Assembly (NCBI GenBank): GCA_963204915.1
Contig: CAUJHS010000081.1
Location: forward strand, 62,001 to 126,000
DNA length: 64,000 bases
Direction of reading: 5' to 3'
Source of the DNA: Planctomycetota bacterium
GTDB lineage: Bacteria > Planctomycetota > Planctomycetia > Pirellulales > Pirellulaceae
Shown here: positions 34,648 through 43,681 of the stretch, piece after piece
Layout of the letters: each line of letters starts with the position of its first letter
Position numbering within the stretch: the first letter of the stretch is position 1
Notes under the pieces: generated by a model
Databases searched by the model: none
Seen by the model: only the letters and a program-made list of their open reading frames with translations
Told to the model about the DNA's origin: nothing
Program-made: the position numbers and the translations under genes

Positions 34648-35709
34648 TTATTGGTCGGACTCTCTCACTTGCGAACTCTCTTTCGAATGCAACTGGTTGC
34701 CATCGCGACGATCACGATCGGTTGAATACGATCCCCGAAACGGAGGCGCGCCTAGTCGAGGTCGCCCGTCTCCCCACTTACCATCGGGGCGACCGAATCT
34801 CGATAGAAAATACATGCGTCGCAACTCTTGTTGCATTTCCTCACGCGGCAGGCGCTCCAACTGTGTTTGCGTTTCTTGCGGCAGATTTGCATAGACTTTG
34901 TGTAATTCAGCTTCGTTGATCGGAATGTAAAATGGGCTGACCACCACGCCCCAGACCCATTTTCGTAGCAGGTCCTCTTGTTGTTCTTGATCATTGAGTT
35001 TTTGAAACGCCAAGCGGGTTTGGTCCGACAGACCGGCCAATAAGGTGTCCAATTGCGTACGTGTCGGTTGAATGGCTTCTCGCAAGGTGTCGCCTTTCCC
35101 TTCACGAAACAGCGTTCCCATCAGAATGCGCCGTCGATCTCGTGGATCATCCTTCCTACGTAAATACTCTTGCGCGGGAACGGAGATCGCCGCCATCAAT
35201 TCGGCTTCTCGCGGTTCAATCAATTGGTCAAGCCATGCGAGAACCGTTTGCCCTTCTTCGTACGATAGGTTCGCTAGGCGACGAACTCGCTGTTTCTCCT
35301 GTTCTTTCATCAATTCACGAATCCGTGCCACGCGCGAGTCGGGAGCGAGCGAAGTTAACTCGGCCCTTTCCGCCGACGTTAACGTCTTGAGCCATTCACA
35401 ATACCGGTGCAATACTCCGAAAAGCTCCTCTCCGTCGGGCGCCGTGGTCAACGATTCATGAAAGTCTCTTAGGCGCTGCTGTTCTTCCGAAGAAAGTTGA
35501 TCAAATCGCTCCTTTTGTCGCAGCAACTTTTCCTTTTCGGCTGCATCCATGCTTTTGAGACGATCAAGGCGCTGTTGCGGCGTCGATTGTAAGCGATCCT
35601 CAGCAGCGGCGTTCGCCGACAAACCCACACTTATAAGAACGGCGCACAGGCACGCCATAAGGATGCGCCATTGAAATGAAGCTAACAAAAACCTGTTAAG
35701 GCGACGCAT
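34648..35709 (-). CDS. Exported helical protein (DUF3106-like), 353 aa
   Basis: Third gene of a sigma-factor operon: its ATG at 35709 overlaps the anti-sigma gene by 14 bases. It has a signal/anchor (MACLCAVLISVGLSANA), then long charged helices rich in Glu, Gln and Arg with repeating LxxLSxEEQQRL-type units (for example FDQLSSEEQQRLRDF), typical of DUF3106-like periplasmic proteins. The C-terminus is basic and disordered. Its place after a sigma/anti-sigma pair suggests that it senses or transmits envelope stress; this is inference from layout only. Confidence 0.7.
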   Translation of the reverse strand: MRRLNRFLLASFQWRILMACLCAVLISVGLSANAAAEDRLQSTPQQRLDRLKSMDAAEKEKLLRQKERFDQLSSEEQQRLRDFHESLTTAPDGEELFGVLHRYCEWLKTLTSAERAELTSLAPDSRVARIRELMKEQEKQRVRRLANLSYEEGQTVLAWLDQLIEPREAELMAAISVPAQEYLRRKDDPRDRRRILMGTLFREGKGDTLREAIQPTRTQLDTLLAGLSDQTRLAFQKLNDQEQQEDLLRKWVWGVVVSPFYIPINEAELHKVYANLPQETQTQLERLPREEMQQELRRMYFLSRFGRPDGKWGDGRPRLGAPPFRGSYSTDRDRRDGNQLHSKESSQVRESDQ

Positions 35710-36208
35710 GATTCACATCTTCCTCAAACAACGCCTCTTGATTCAAACGACGGAGAAACTCAAGATCTTCCGCGTGCCGATAATATTCCATGTTCTCGAT
35801 GACCGGTAAGTCTCGCACAAGTTGGCGATTCGGAGCCGTCGTTTCCCAATAAACCGCCGAGAAACCGACAAGAGCTGCCGCGACGATCGCTGCCGCCGCG
35901 GCCATCATCGCCAAGCGGCGGCGACGCAAGGCCTGAAACTTAAGGTTTTCGACATCCTCAGCGGCGGACGTTACGACCATTTCCACCGTGGTGCGGGTGA
36001 AATTCTCGTCCGGCTGCGTGCGTGGTAGTGCGTCAAGCAAGTCCCAGGCTCTTTCTAACTCTTGCAACGTCTGCCGATACAATCCATCCTCAGCCAAGCG
36101 ACGCTCAATGCGCAAGTTTTCCTCCGGAGGCAGTTCGCCGTCGAGGTAGGCAACCAGCTCCTCGCGAACTTTCTCGTCATCCAAAAGGGTTTGTTGCGGA
36201 TCGGGCAT
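35696..36208 (-). CDS. Anti-sigma factor-like membrane protein, 170 aa
   Basis: Predicted inhibitor of the ECF sigma factor encoded two bases upstream on the same strand (sigma stop 36211, this start 36208). The N-terminal 80 residues hold EELVAYLDGELPPEENLRIERRL, the fold-defining segment of anti-sigma factors, but no HxxxCxxC zinc motif, so it would be a zinc-free type. A single membrane helix (RLAMMAAAAAIVAAALVGF, about residues 100-118) leads to an extracytoplasmic tail. GGAGGAG lies just before the ATG. Release would follow an envelope signal. Confidence 0.8.
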   Translation of the reverse strand: MPDPQQTLLDDEKVREELVAYLDGELPPEENLRIERRLAEDGLYRQTLQELERAWDLLDALPRTQPDENFTRTTVEMVVTSAAEDVENLKFQALRRRRLAMMAAAAAIVAAALVGFSAVYWETTAPNRQLVRDLPVIENMEYYRHAEDLEFLRRLNQEALFEEDVNHASP

Positions 36209-36210
36209 AA

Positions 36211-36882
36211 TCACTCCTCCTCGAAGGTGCGTTCGCCGTTGGATCGGTTCGGCCTTGCACCTTCGTTGAGATACGGCTCGAGCGTTTGTCGCAAGTTGCA
36301 ACGCGCGCGAGATAATAACGATTTGACTGCTTGAACGGACAGGTCCATGGTAGCCGCGATTTCTTCGTAGCTCATGCCTTCGAACTTTGAGAGGACAGTG
36401 GCCGTCCGCTGACGCTCGTTGAGAGAATCCATAGCTTGACGAACGACCTCCGCCATCTCGGCCTTGTCCAGACGGCGCGTCGGCATGAGCCCGCTGGACT
36501 CTAATGCAAGATTTTCCATAGTCGCATTTGGCGTAGGACCGTTTTCGCCTCGTTCGAGGTTAACCTCTTTTCGGCGGGACATCGTCCGCAGGGCGTTACG
36601 GGCGACGTTGTTGGCGATCGTGAACAACCACGTTGAAAACTTGGCGCCCGGCGTGTAGCTCTTGCGCGCTCGATAGACGCGCAAGAAGACTTCTTGGGCC
36701 AAATCTTCAGCGCTGGCGCGGCGGCCGACGATATGCTCGAGGACCGTGAGCAGACGGCCTTGGTAACGTAGCACCAACTCTTCAAAAGCGGCAGCGTTGT
36801 CGTCGCGCACCTGGAGCATCAATCGCACGTCGGGGTCGAGCGATTCATAATGAAGCTTTGTCGATGTATCGCTTACCGCCAA
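36211..36882 (-). CDS. ECF RNA polymerase sigma factor (sigma-E type), 223 aa
   Basis: Group 4 sigma factor. Region 2 covers about residues 30-95 with AEDLAQEVFLRVYRARKSY and KFSTWLFTIANNVARN, region 4 about 145-205 with LNERQRTATVLSKFEGMSYEEIA and SVQAVKSLLSRAR. A TTG at 36882 preceded by GAGGA gives the full domain; the first ATG would cut into region 2. It is followed at once by an anti-sigma gene, and an 11-bp inverted repeat lies 113 bases upstream in the divergent gap. The pair probably controls an envelope regulon. Confidence 0.88.
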   Translation of the reverse strand: MAVSDTSTKLHYESLDPDVRLMLQVRDDNAAAFEELVLRYQGRLLTVLEHIVGRRASAEDLAQEVFLRVYRARKSYTPGAKFSTWLFTIANNVARNALRTMSRRKEVNLERGENGPTPNATMENLALESSGLMPTRRLDKAEMAEVVRQAMDSLNERQRTATVLSKFEGMSYEEIAATMDLSVQAVKSLLSRARCNLRQTLEPYLNEGARPNRSNGERTFEEE

Positions 36883-36995
36883 ACTAACGTCCTCGATAAA
36901 GTCATTTTCGGGCGGTGTTCACTCGCGGCCGGTTAGACGCAGCCCCCTGTGCAGACAACCCCAGAAGGCGAAGGCCAATTTCCCGGTCATAATCA

Positions 36996-37034
36996 AAACT
37001 CTAGAGATTTAACCCAGGCGAGCCTCTAGAGTTT
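36996..37034. repeat. Perfect 11-bp inverted repeat AAACTCTAGAG/CTCTAGAGTTT
   Basis: Arms at 36996-37006 and 37024-37034 with a 17-base spacer, midway between the divergent sigma factor and TgpA-like genes. It can form a hairpin or bind a dimeric regulator serving both promoters. Confidence 0.6.
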
Positions 37035-37104
37035 CTTTGCATTTGGCCCACATTTGTAACGCGCCCCTTCGCGGCGACCGGAATAGATCTCTACAATTAA
37101 GCGT

Positions 37105-39522
37105 ATGAAAATAGAGCGACTTCTCCAAGTGAATATTGCTGTTTTAACGGTTGTGGGAACGCTTCTGCTAGGGCTAGGGCAGGACAATCCCATGTTGCCG
37201 GCCTTATCTTTGTTCGCTGCCGTTTCTTCGATTTACTTTACCGACACGCTCGGGTGGTTTCGGCTTCATCGAGTCATCGCCAATCTTGCCGCGCTCGGCG
37301 CTCTATTCATTTCGATGCGTGAGTTCGATGTTTTTGGCGGAAACAGCGCAACGCAATTGAGAGCGATTGCGAACTTATTGGTCTATCTCCAGTTCGTTTT
37401 GTTATATCAAGAGAAAAATCAACGCGTTTATTGGCAGCTTGCCGTACTCAGCCTCCTACAGGTCGTCGTGGCGGCGGCGCTCGATTTACAAGTCGGATTG
37501 GGGCTGGTCTTGATCATCTATATGTTCGCCGCCCTTTCGGCCATGTCGCTCCTTTACGTCTATAGTCAGATCGAGCCGCTTCAGGGCCATCGGCCCCGTG
37601 CTCGAACGCCATTGCCTCGCAATGCGAATTGGACGCCCGCGGCGCTTCCCGAAACCGTGCGTCATTGCTCCGAGATCGACATACTGCGTTCCTTGTTAGG
37701 TTGGCGGTTCATTCAACGTCTGGTCTACATTGGCGTTGCAACGTGGGTCCTCGCTGTCATCGCGTTTTATAGTACGCCGCGATTGGGCAACGCAGTTTGG
37801 CGCGGAAATCAACAAGGCGGAAGGCGCACCGTGGGGTTTAGCCAGGAAATTCGCCTGGGCCAAATGAGTGAAATCCTTCAGAGCGACAAGGCGGCGTTTC
37901 GCGTCAAGTTCTTGAACTCAGCAGGAACACCCGTAAGGCTGCGCGAAGCCCCCTATATTCGTGGCACGGCGCTTTCCTATTACTACTTTTCAGGAAATGA
38001 GGGCCGGTGGTCCCAGTCAACGGCTCGCAGGTCGCGGCGACTTGAGACCTTGCAGTATGTGCCCAACAACTCAAGTTGGCTAGAAACAGAATTTACCCTC
38101 GAGCCGACAGGATCTGCGACTTTATTCAGTATCGTTCCCGCATACCGCACTTCCAAGACGAGCAGTGCATTGCGGTATGACATTCTCGACGAGCAGTTAC
38201 TCCGTCCGGTTCAAATCCTTAATCCGGAGTTGCAAGCGTTCAAATACACTTTGGCAACCACGTCGATTCAAGATGGCCAGGATCAGCCCTTTCGACCGCA
38301 ATCCGTGGAGCTGAACCCGACGGAACGGGCGCAGTTGCTCGATTTTGATCGCATTCACATGAAACAAATTGCGATCCGCGCCGAGCAAATCCTCCAGCAA
38401 GCAGGCATCGCACGTCGGGATGACATTGACAAGGGGCGTTTCGATGTGCTTTCTGCGGCCAAGGCGCTCGAGGCTCATTACCTTCAGCCTGGAACATATT
38501 CATATACGCTGGACACGACGACCATTCCGCGACGTCCGCCGGAAATGGATCCAATTGAGCACTTTATCGTGAATCATCGGCAGGGGCACTGCGAGTATTT
38601 CGCCAGCGCGCTAACAATGATGTTGCGATCGCAGTCGATACCAGCTCGCGTGGTCGTTGGCTACCACGGCGGCGAGTTTAACGTAATCGGACGATACTAC
38701 GAGGTGTTGCAGCGAGACGCCCATTCATGGGTGGAAGCCTATCTTGAACCCACGGATGTTCCACCGCACATCCGAAAGGTGCACGCAGCTAACACGCCGG
38801 GATTTTGGGTTCGATTGGACCCAACGCCCTCTTCCTTTGAAGGAGCAACTCCCGACCGTATGTTATCGGCAGTAGGAGACGCCGGCAGCTATCTCGAAGC
38901 AATGTGGAGCGACTACGTTTTGGGGTTAAACTCGCGTCGTCAACGAGAAACGATCTACGATCCAGTTTTTAGGCGAATTCAAGCGGCATTTGCCGAGATC
39001 GGCGCGGTTGCTCGGTCGTTTGTCGATTTGACGACTTGGCGACACTTTCTACGCTCATTTGTTCAATGGTTTGGAATTGATCGTCCCGATGCGGGCATTC
39101 CCTGGAAAACATTGATATTTGTGGGTCTCCTTGGAGCGGCTTTAGCCGTGTTAGTACGAATTGCATGGCGTTCGATAACTAAGCGCGGCTATGTTCAACG
39201 GTGGCGTCAAACGATCTTTCGACGAACCTCTGCCCAGGAACTTGCGGCAAATCCCTCGGTGGCTTTTTACCATCGGTTCGAACGATTACTTTCTCGGCGG
39301 CGTTTGCGTCGGCGAAACCATCAAACGCAACAAGAGTTTGCGCTTCAGGCGATCAAAGAGTTGTCGCTTCCCTCGCAGGATGCGGCTCGCATCTTGGAAT
39401 GCATCGTGGCAATGTTTTACCGCATTCGGTTTGGTGGTCGCCCCCTGGACAGTGCGCAAGCTGAAGCGATAGAAAATGCATTGCAGCAAGTCGAACAAAC
39501 TCTCGCACAGAAGAGCGCATGA
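37105..39522 (+). CDS. TgpA-like transglutaminase membrane protein (DUF3488/transglutaminase core), 805 aa
   Basis: Inner-membrane protein with about six N-terminal hydrophobic segments (residues 10-160 and 200-222), a periplasmic transglutaminase core and a final membrane helix (about 685-705) before a cytosolic DUF4129-like tail. The catalytic triad is seen as Cys in QGHCEYF (C496), His in DAHSWVE (H540) and Asp in VRLDPTP (D572). TgpA of Pseudomonas is of this layout and is essential, thought to act on peptidoglycan or membrane proteins. The start overlaps no gene; its stop overlaps the GTPase start by four bases (ATGA). It diverges from the sigma operon. Confidence 0.85.
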   Translation: MKIERLLQVNIAVLTVVGTLLLGLGQDNPMLPALSLFAAVSSIYFTDTLGWFRLHRVIANLAALGALFISMREFDVFGGNSATQLRAIANLLVYLQFVLLYQEKNQRVYWQLAVLSLLQVVVAAALDLQVGLGLVLIIYMFAALSAMSLLYVYSQIEPLQGHRPRARTPLPRNANWTPAALPETVRHCSEIDILRSLLGWRFIQRLVYIGVATWVLAVIAFYSTPRLGNAVWRGNQQGGRRTVGFSQEIRLGQMSEILQSDKAAFRVKFLNSAGTPVRLREAPYIRGTALSYYYFSGNEGRWSQSTARRSRRLETLQYVPNNSSWLETEFTLEPTGSATLFSIVPAYRTSKTSSALRYDILDEQLLRPVQILNPELQAFKYTLATTSIQDGQDQPFRPQSVELNPTERAQLLDFDRIHMKQIAIRAEQILQQAGIARRDDIDKGRFDVLSAAKALEAHYLQPGTYSYTLDTTTIPRRPPEMDPIEHFIVNHRQGHCEYFASALTMMLRSQSIPARVVVGYHGGEFNVIGRYYEVLQRDAHSWVEAYLEPTDVPPHIRKVHAANTPGFWVRLDPTPSSFEGATPDRMLSAVGDAGSYLEAMWSDYVLGLNSRRQRETIYDPVFRRIQAAFAEIGAVARSFVDLTTWRHFLRSFVQWFGIDRPDAGIPWKTLIFVGLLGAALAVLVRIAWRSITKRGYVQRWRQTIFRRTSAQELAANPSVAFYHRFERLLSRRRLRRRNHQTQQEFALQAIKELSLPSQDAARILECIVAMFYRIRFGGRPLDSAQAEAIENALQQVEQTLAQKSA

Positions 39523-40544
39523 AAATCGGCATTGTCGGGTATCAGGGTTCGGGAAAGAGCACGCTTTTTGAGTGGTTGACGGGCGTTTCGTCCGATCCTG
39601 CGCAAGCTCATACTTCGCAGAGCGCCATGGCGGTCGTGCCAGATCCGCGGGTCGAGTCGCTTTGTGCGATTTACCAACCCAAGAAGATCACGCAGGCCTC
39701 GTTGGAATTGGTTGATACGCCTGGGCTAACTCGCGATCACCAGGGAAGTGCACAGAAACTGGCGCTGATTCGAGAGTCTGGCTGTTTAGTCGTGGTATTG
39801 GCGGCTTTTGGCGGTAATGACCCTTACGCAGATTTATCAAACCTTGAAGACGATTTTTTGCTGGCTGATCTCGATATCGTGTCGAATCGTGTCGAAAAGC
39901 TGCGAGACCAAGTTAAGCGCCCTCGTCCGAATCGAGACGAATTAGAAGCGGAATTGCGAGCGCTCGAGCCACTACACGCCTTACTCGATGAGGGCCACGC
40001 GTTACGTGAAGTTACTCTGACGCCGGACCAACAACGCGCAATTCGTTCGTTTCAGTTGTTTAGCAACAAACCTCGTTTTTTGATGTTTAACACGGATGAT
40101 GACGAAACTCAGAATGAACGCTTTTTGACGAATGCACCCGATCCAAACCTCGCCGCGGCAGCGTCGCTCTCACTTCAACGGGAGTTATCGCGTATGTCAG
40201 ACTCGGAACGCGAAGAGTTTTGCGCGGCAATGGGCGTGGGAATGGTCGATCCCGGCGTTTTACTGCGATCGATCATGAGCGCCTCGGGGCAAATGTTGTT
40301 CTTTACCGCAGGTGAAAAGGAAGTGCGCACGTGGTTAATTCCCCAGGGCGCTACAGCGCTCGATGCTGCTGCAGGAATTCATACGGACTTGGCTAAAGGA
40401 TTCATCCGTGCTGAGGTGATGCAGTGCGCTGATCTAGTGCGGCTTGGGAGTGAACGCGAAATCAAGGCCCATGGATTGATGCGGCAGGAGCATCGAGAGT
40501 ACGTTATTCAGGACGGCGATATCTTGCACATTCGCCACAACTGA
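39519..40544 (+). CDS. YchF-like GTP/ATP-binding protein with TGS domain, 341 aa
   Basis: P-loop NTPase of the Obg/YchF group: G1 GYQGSGKST at residues 7-15, G3 DTPG near 67-70, and a C-terminal TGS-like domain (about 265-341, ending QDGDILHIRHN). YchF prefers ATP and regulates translation and stress responses. The expected helical domain between is shorter and the NxxE base-recognition motif is not clear, so this is a divergent member, maybe a second paralogue. Its ATG overlaps the TgpA-like stop (ATGA), so the two are translationally coupled, an unusual pairing with an envelope enzyme. Confidence 0.8.
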   Translation: MKIGIVGYQGSGKSTLFEWLTGVSSDPAQAHTSQSAMAVVPDPRVESLCAIYQPKKITQASLELVDTPGLTRDHQGSAQKLALIRESGCLVVVLAAFGGNDPYADLSNLEDDFLLADLDIVSNRVEKLRDQVKRPRPNRDELEAELRALEPLHALLDEGHALREVTLTPDQQRAIRSFQLFSNKPRFLMFNTDDDETQNERFLTNAPDPNLAAAASLSLQRELSRMSDSEREEFCAAMGVGMVDPGVLLRSIMSASGQMLFFTAGEKEVRTWLIPQGATALDAAAGIHTDLAKGFIRAEVMQCADLVRLGSEREIKAHGLMRQEHREYVIQDGDILHIRHN

Positions 40545-40573
40545 CGTCGGATGTCCGTCGGGCAATTGTTCAT

Positions 40574-40642
40574 GGCGAAATGTTTCGCCTGCGAGCGCTG
40601 GCAATTCCGGATCTCTAATTTGCGATGATTCGCGAATCGCAA
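40574..40642. repeat. Two hairpins between the GTPase and sigma genes
   Basis: GGCGAAA-TG-TTTCGCC (40574-40589) and TTGCGAT-9 nt-ATCGCAA (40620-40642) lie in the 224-base gap. Neither has a T-tract; the second may sit near the sigma promoter. Confidence 0.45.
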
Positions 40643-40768
40643 CCTCTTACTTTATAATTGGTTATCGCTGCCACGGGGCATGTTGCCGCCGGTGGGAAAT
40701 TACGCAACGGCAGAATTAAATTTCCTTTTCTGAGTACCAAATCAGATCTGCCGCGTTATCTAAAGATA

Positions 40769-41290
40769 ATGGTGCCTGCGCCTAATTCTGTAAAAGCGAC
40801 GAATGATGCGGCCCGTCTGATTAAGGCCCACCAGGCGGGGGTATGGCGTTATTTGCGCGTACTTGGTTGCGACCCCGCTTTGGCTGACGACTTGACTCAA
40901 GAGACGTTTATTCGCGTTATCGAAAGTCCATTTGAGGAACTTCACGAGGCGGCGACTGCAGCCTATTTGCGCCGCACCGCATACAACCTTTACGTATCGC
41001 TTCGTCGGAAGGAAGGCCGCACATTGGATCTGCAAAGCCTCGATTGCTTGACCGAGCAGTGGGCAAGCTGGGTCAAACATGACCAGGGCGAGGAATTGCT
41101 AACGGCCTTACGGGAATGTATCCAGGCCCTTTCCGAGCGGGCGCGACGATCGCTCGAATTGAGGTTTGGCGAGCTTCAATCTCGCGAGCAAATTGCCGCG
41201 ACATTGAATATCACGGAGCATGGCGCAAAAAACTTAATGCAACGTGCGAAGCATCAATTGCGCCGTTGCATCGAAGGGAAACTGAAATGA
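40769..41290 (+). CDS. ECF sigma factor, 173 aa
   Basis: Short sigma-70 family protein: region 2 with DPALADDLTQETFIRVI and AYLRRTAYNLYVSLRR (about residues 30-80) and region 4 with LSERARRSLELRFGELQSREQIAATLNI followed by a helix-turn-helix. ATG at 40769 was chosen because it opens the region 2 helix cleanly; an open upstream extension lacks sigma character and no good Shine-Dalgarno is seen. Its stop overlaps the ATG of a DUF1549/1553 membrane protein, so a cognate regulator is likely encoded in the same coupled pair. Confidence 0.82.
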   Translation: MVPAPNSVKATNDAARLIKAHQAGVWRYLRVLGCDPALADDLTQETFIRVIESPFEELHEAATAAYLRRTAYNLYVSLRRKEGRTLDLQSLDCLTEQWASWVKHDQGEELLTALRECIQALSERARRSLELRFGELQSREQIAATLNITEHGAKNLMQRAKHQLRRCIEGKLK

Positions 41291-43503
41291 TGCGTTTCCG
41301 GATTGAACAAGGTAACGGCGTCCCGAGGCCTGATGCGCTTCTCGATGTGCTCCTGGAGGAAGTTCTGGGAGGGCAGACACCACCTGATTTATCAAATCGC
41401 ATTCTGCAAGGTCTGGAGTCAACATGTAAACTTTCGACCGCCATGCGCTACGCGCAAGAGGAAGTTGTTGACGCGGAACGACCGATAAGGCCAACCAATG
41501 CGAATGGGCACGCCCCAAAGCAACACCGCCGCTCGATGAGAACCAAATCGAAGGCGATGGTGAAGCGCTTCGCGATCGCTGGAGGAATCCTTGCAGTAAT
41601 TGGGGTTGTCGCAATATTGGTCGCTCGCACCAACCTTGTCGACAGACCATCGTCTCAAACGGCATTGGAACCCAAGATCGTAACCCATCCGCCGGAGGAG
41701 CAATCGTTCGTACCGAGTCAGGGGAGGTCGACACGATCGCAAGGTGCTCTCACTCACCCGGCGGATTCGACGTTATCACCGAAGCGTTCGCCAGAGCTTG
41801 TCAACGCTCAGTCTGAATCGGTCGATTACCAAGAATCGGAGAAAGGTTTCAGTGACCTGCCCCCATTCGCCACGTCCTCGCCGCACGCTGAACCCTCTGG
41901 CCAACAACAAACTGCGGATATTTCACAACCACCAGCGCGGCTAATGAACGACTTAGACGTTATCGCGCATATCGATCATTCGCTCGAACATTCCTGGGCG
42001 GAATCGGGCGTCTCACCGTCGCCTCCTGCGCTGGACGGGGAGTGGGCACGACGAAGCTACCTTCGCATTCTGGGCCGAATTCCGACGTACCAGGAACTTA
42101 CGGTGTTTCTTGACGATCCGGCAACCAACCGGCGAGAGGAGCTAGTTAGAACGTTGCTCTTTGATGACCGACTTTTTGATGACTATGCCGATCACTGGGC
42201 TGGAGTTTGGACAAACTTGCTAATCGGGCGTAGCGGTGGTTTGCGTCCCGATGATCTTGCTGACCGTGAGGGTTTGGAACACTATTTGCGCGAAAAGTTT
42301 CGAGCGAATTCGCCTTATGATCGGATCGTATTTGAATTGGTGACGGCGACTGGCTCGAACCGTCCTGGTACGGAAGATTACAATGCGGCCGTCAATTTTC
42401 TCCTGGGAAACTTGACCTACAACCATACCTTGGCGACCGCGAAGACAGCACGGATTTTCCTGGGAAAGCAAGTTCATTGTGCACAATGCCATAACCATCC
42501 CTTTGGAGAATGGACGCAAGCGGATTTCTGGGAGCTGAATGCATTTTTCCGCCAGACGGCGATCATTCGCGACGCCAATGAGGTCCGTCTTATTGATCAG
42601 GATTTTCCTGGCGAGACCGGCGATATTGCGGCGGCCGAGATTTACTTTGATCGTCTTGATGGCGTTCGCAAATCGGCCTATCCAACTTTCTTAGACAACC
42701 GTTCGATTACGTCGCATGGGGCCGTGGAGCAGGTCAATCGTCGACGCGAACTTGGAATGTTTTTGACCACCTCCCGCTATCTGAGTGAAGCGCTGGTTAA
42801 CCGAATTTGGACGCACTTTTTCGGTTACGGATTCGTTTCGCCGGCCGACGATTTACGACCAAGCAATCCTCCTTCGCACCCCGATCTGTTGGAATTCCTT
42901 TCGGAACAGTTCGTAGCGCATGACTACGATGTCAAACGACTCATGTATTGGTTGGCCTCAACTAAGGCGTTTTCATTGTCGAGCCGAGTTTCACCGCAAA
43001 ATCGTATGGATTCGCCTGAGAATGGCGCAGCTCCTTTGTTCAGTAGGTACTACACGCGCCAAATGAACGCAGAGCAACTTTATGATTCGTTAACAATTCT
43101 TGCGGCTCAAGGCGACTCTCGTTCGTCCCAATTTCATGAGTTGAAACAATCGCGCGCTGCATGGCTATCGCAGTTCTCCCTTGACTTGGACACCGATGAA
43201 GGCGACGAATTAAACACGTTCAATGGGACGATCCCGCAAGCACTGGCGCTAATGAATGGTGAATTGACACAGCGGACCATTGTCTCGGAACAAGGCGTTT
43301 TTCAACGAATCATGAAAAGCTCACTAACGGCGGATGAAAAATTAGAACGACTTTTTCTCAGTGCTCTGTCGCGCAGGCCAACCAAACGAGAAGTCGCTAC
43401 CGCGAATCACTTGCTTACAACACATCAAGGAAAACTTGACGCCGCGCTTGAAGATCTGTGGTGGGCCTTACTTAATAGCAACGAGTTTATTTTGGATCAC
43501 TGA
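41287..43503 (+). CDS. DUF1549/DUF1553 membrane protein coupled to an ECF sigma factor, 738 aa
   Basis: Planctomycete protein in which an N-terminal cytosolic segment (about 1-90) and one membrane helix (about 93-113) precede an extracytoplasmic DUF1549 domain and a DUF1553 domain. DUF1549 carries the haem-type CAQCH box, with NHPFGEWTQ after it; DUF1553 has LVNRIWTHFFGYGFV and SNPPSHPDLLEFL. The ATG overlaps the sigma stop by four bases; ATG at 41290 is an alternative. The N-terminus may work as the anti-sigma part. The DUF1501 gene that usually follows such genes is absent. A terminator follows. Confidence 0.85.
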   Translation: MMRFRIEQGNGVPRPDALLDVLLEEVLGGQTPPDLSNRILQGLESTCKLSTAMRYAQEEVVDAERPIRPTNANGHAPKQHRRSMRTKSKAMVKRFAIAGGILAVIGVVAILVARTNLVDRPSSQTALEPKIVTHPPEEQSFVPSQGRSTRSQGALTHPADSTLSPKRSPELVNAQSESVDYQESEKGFSDLPPFATSSPHAEPSGQQQTADISQPPARLMNDLDVIAHIDHSLEHSWAESGVSPSPPALDGEWARRSYLRILGRIPTYQELTVFLDDPATNRREELVRTLLFDDRLFDDYADHWAGVWTNLLIGRSGGLRPDDLADREGLEHYLREKFRANSPYDRIVFELVTATGSNRPGTEDYNAAVNFLLGNLTYNHTLATAKTARIFLGKQVHCAQCHNHPFGEWTQADFWELNAFFRQTAIIRDANEVRLIDQDFPGETGDIAAAEIYFDRLDGVRKSAYPTFLDNRSITSHGAVEQVNRRRELGMFLTTSRYLSEALVNRIWTHFFGYGFVSPADDLRPSNPPSHPDLLEFLSEQFVAHDYDVKRLMYWLASTKAFSLSSRVSPQNRMDSPENGAAPLFSRYYTRQMNAEQLYDSLTILAAQGDSRSSQFHELKQSRAAWLSQFSLDLDTDEGDELNTFNGTIPQALALMNGELTQRTIVSEQGVFQRIMKSSLTADEKLERLFLSALSRRPTKREVATANHLLTTHQGKLDAALEDLWWALLNSNEFILDH

Positions 43504-43638
43504 TCGTCCCCAGTCGAGCACTCTCGGTCGGCGTCGTTCTCTTTGGACCCATTTCATTGAAGGCACTTGGAAAAAGAGCGCCTGTTGAAAAGCCCTTCGC
43601 TGTTCGGCTAAACTCGCGAATTAACGAAACGACTTTGG

Positions 43639-43664
43639 GCTCAGGATGAATTCCTGAGCTTTTT
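43639..43664 (+). terminator. Intrinsic terminator after the DUF1549/1553 gene
   Basis: Eight-base-pair stem GCTCAGGA/TCCTGAGC (43639-43646 with 43652-43659), 5-nt loop, then TTTTTCC. It separates the sigma unit from the DinB gene. Confidence 0.85.
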
Positions 43665-43681
43665 CCATTTTCATGTGAATC

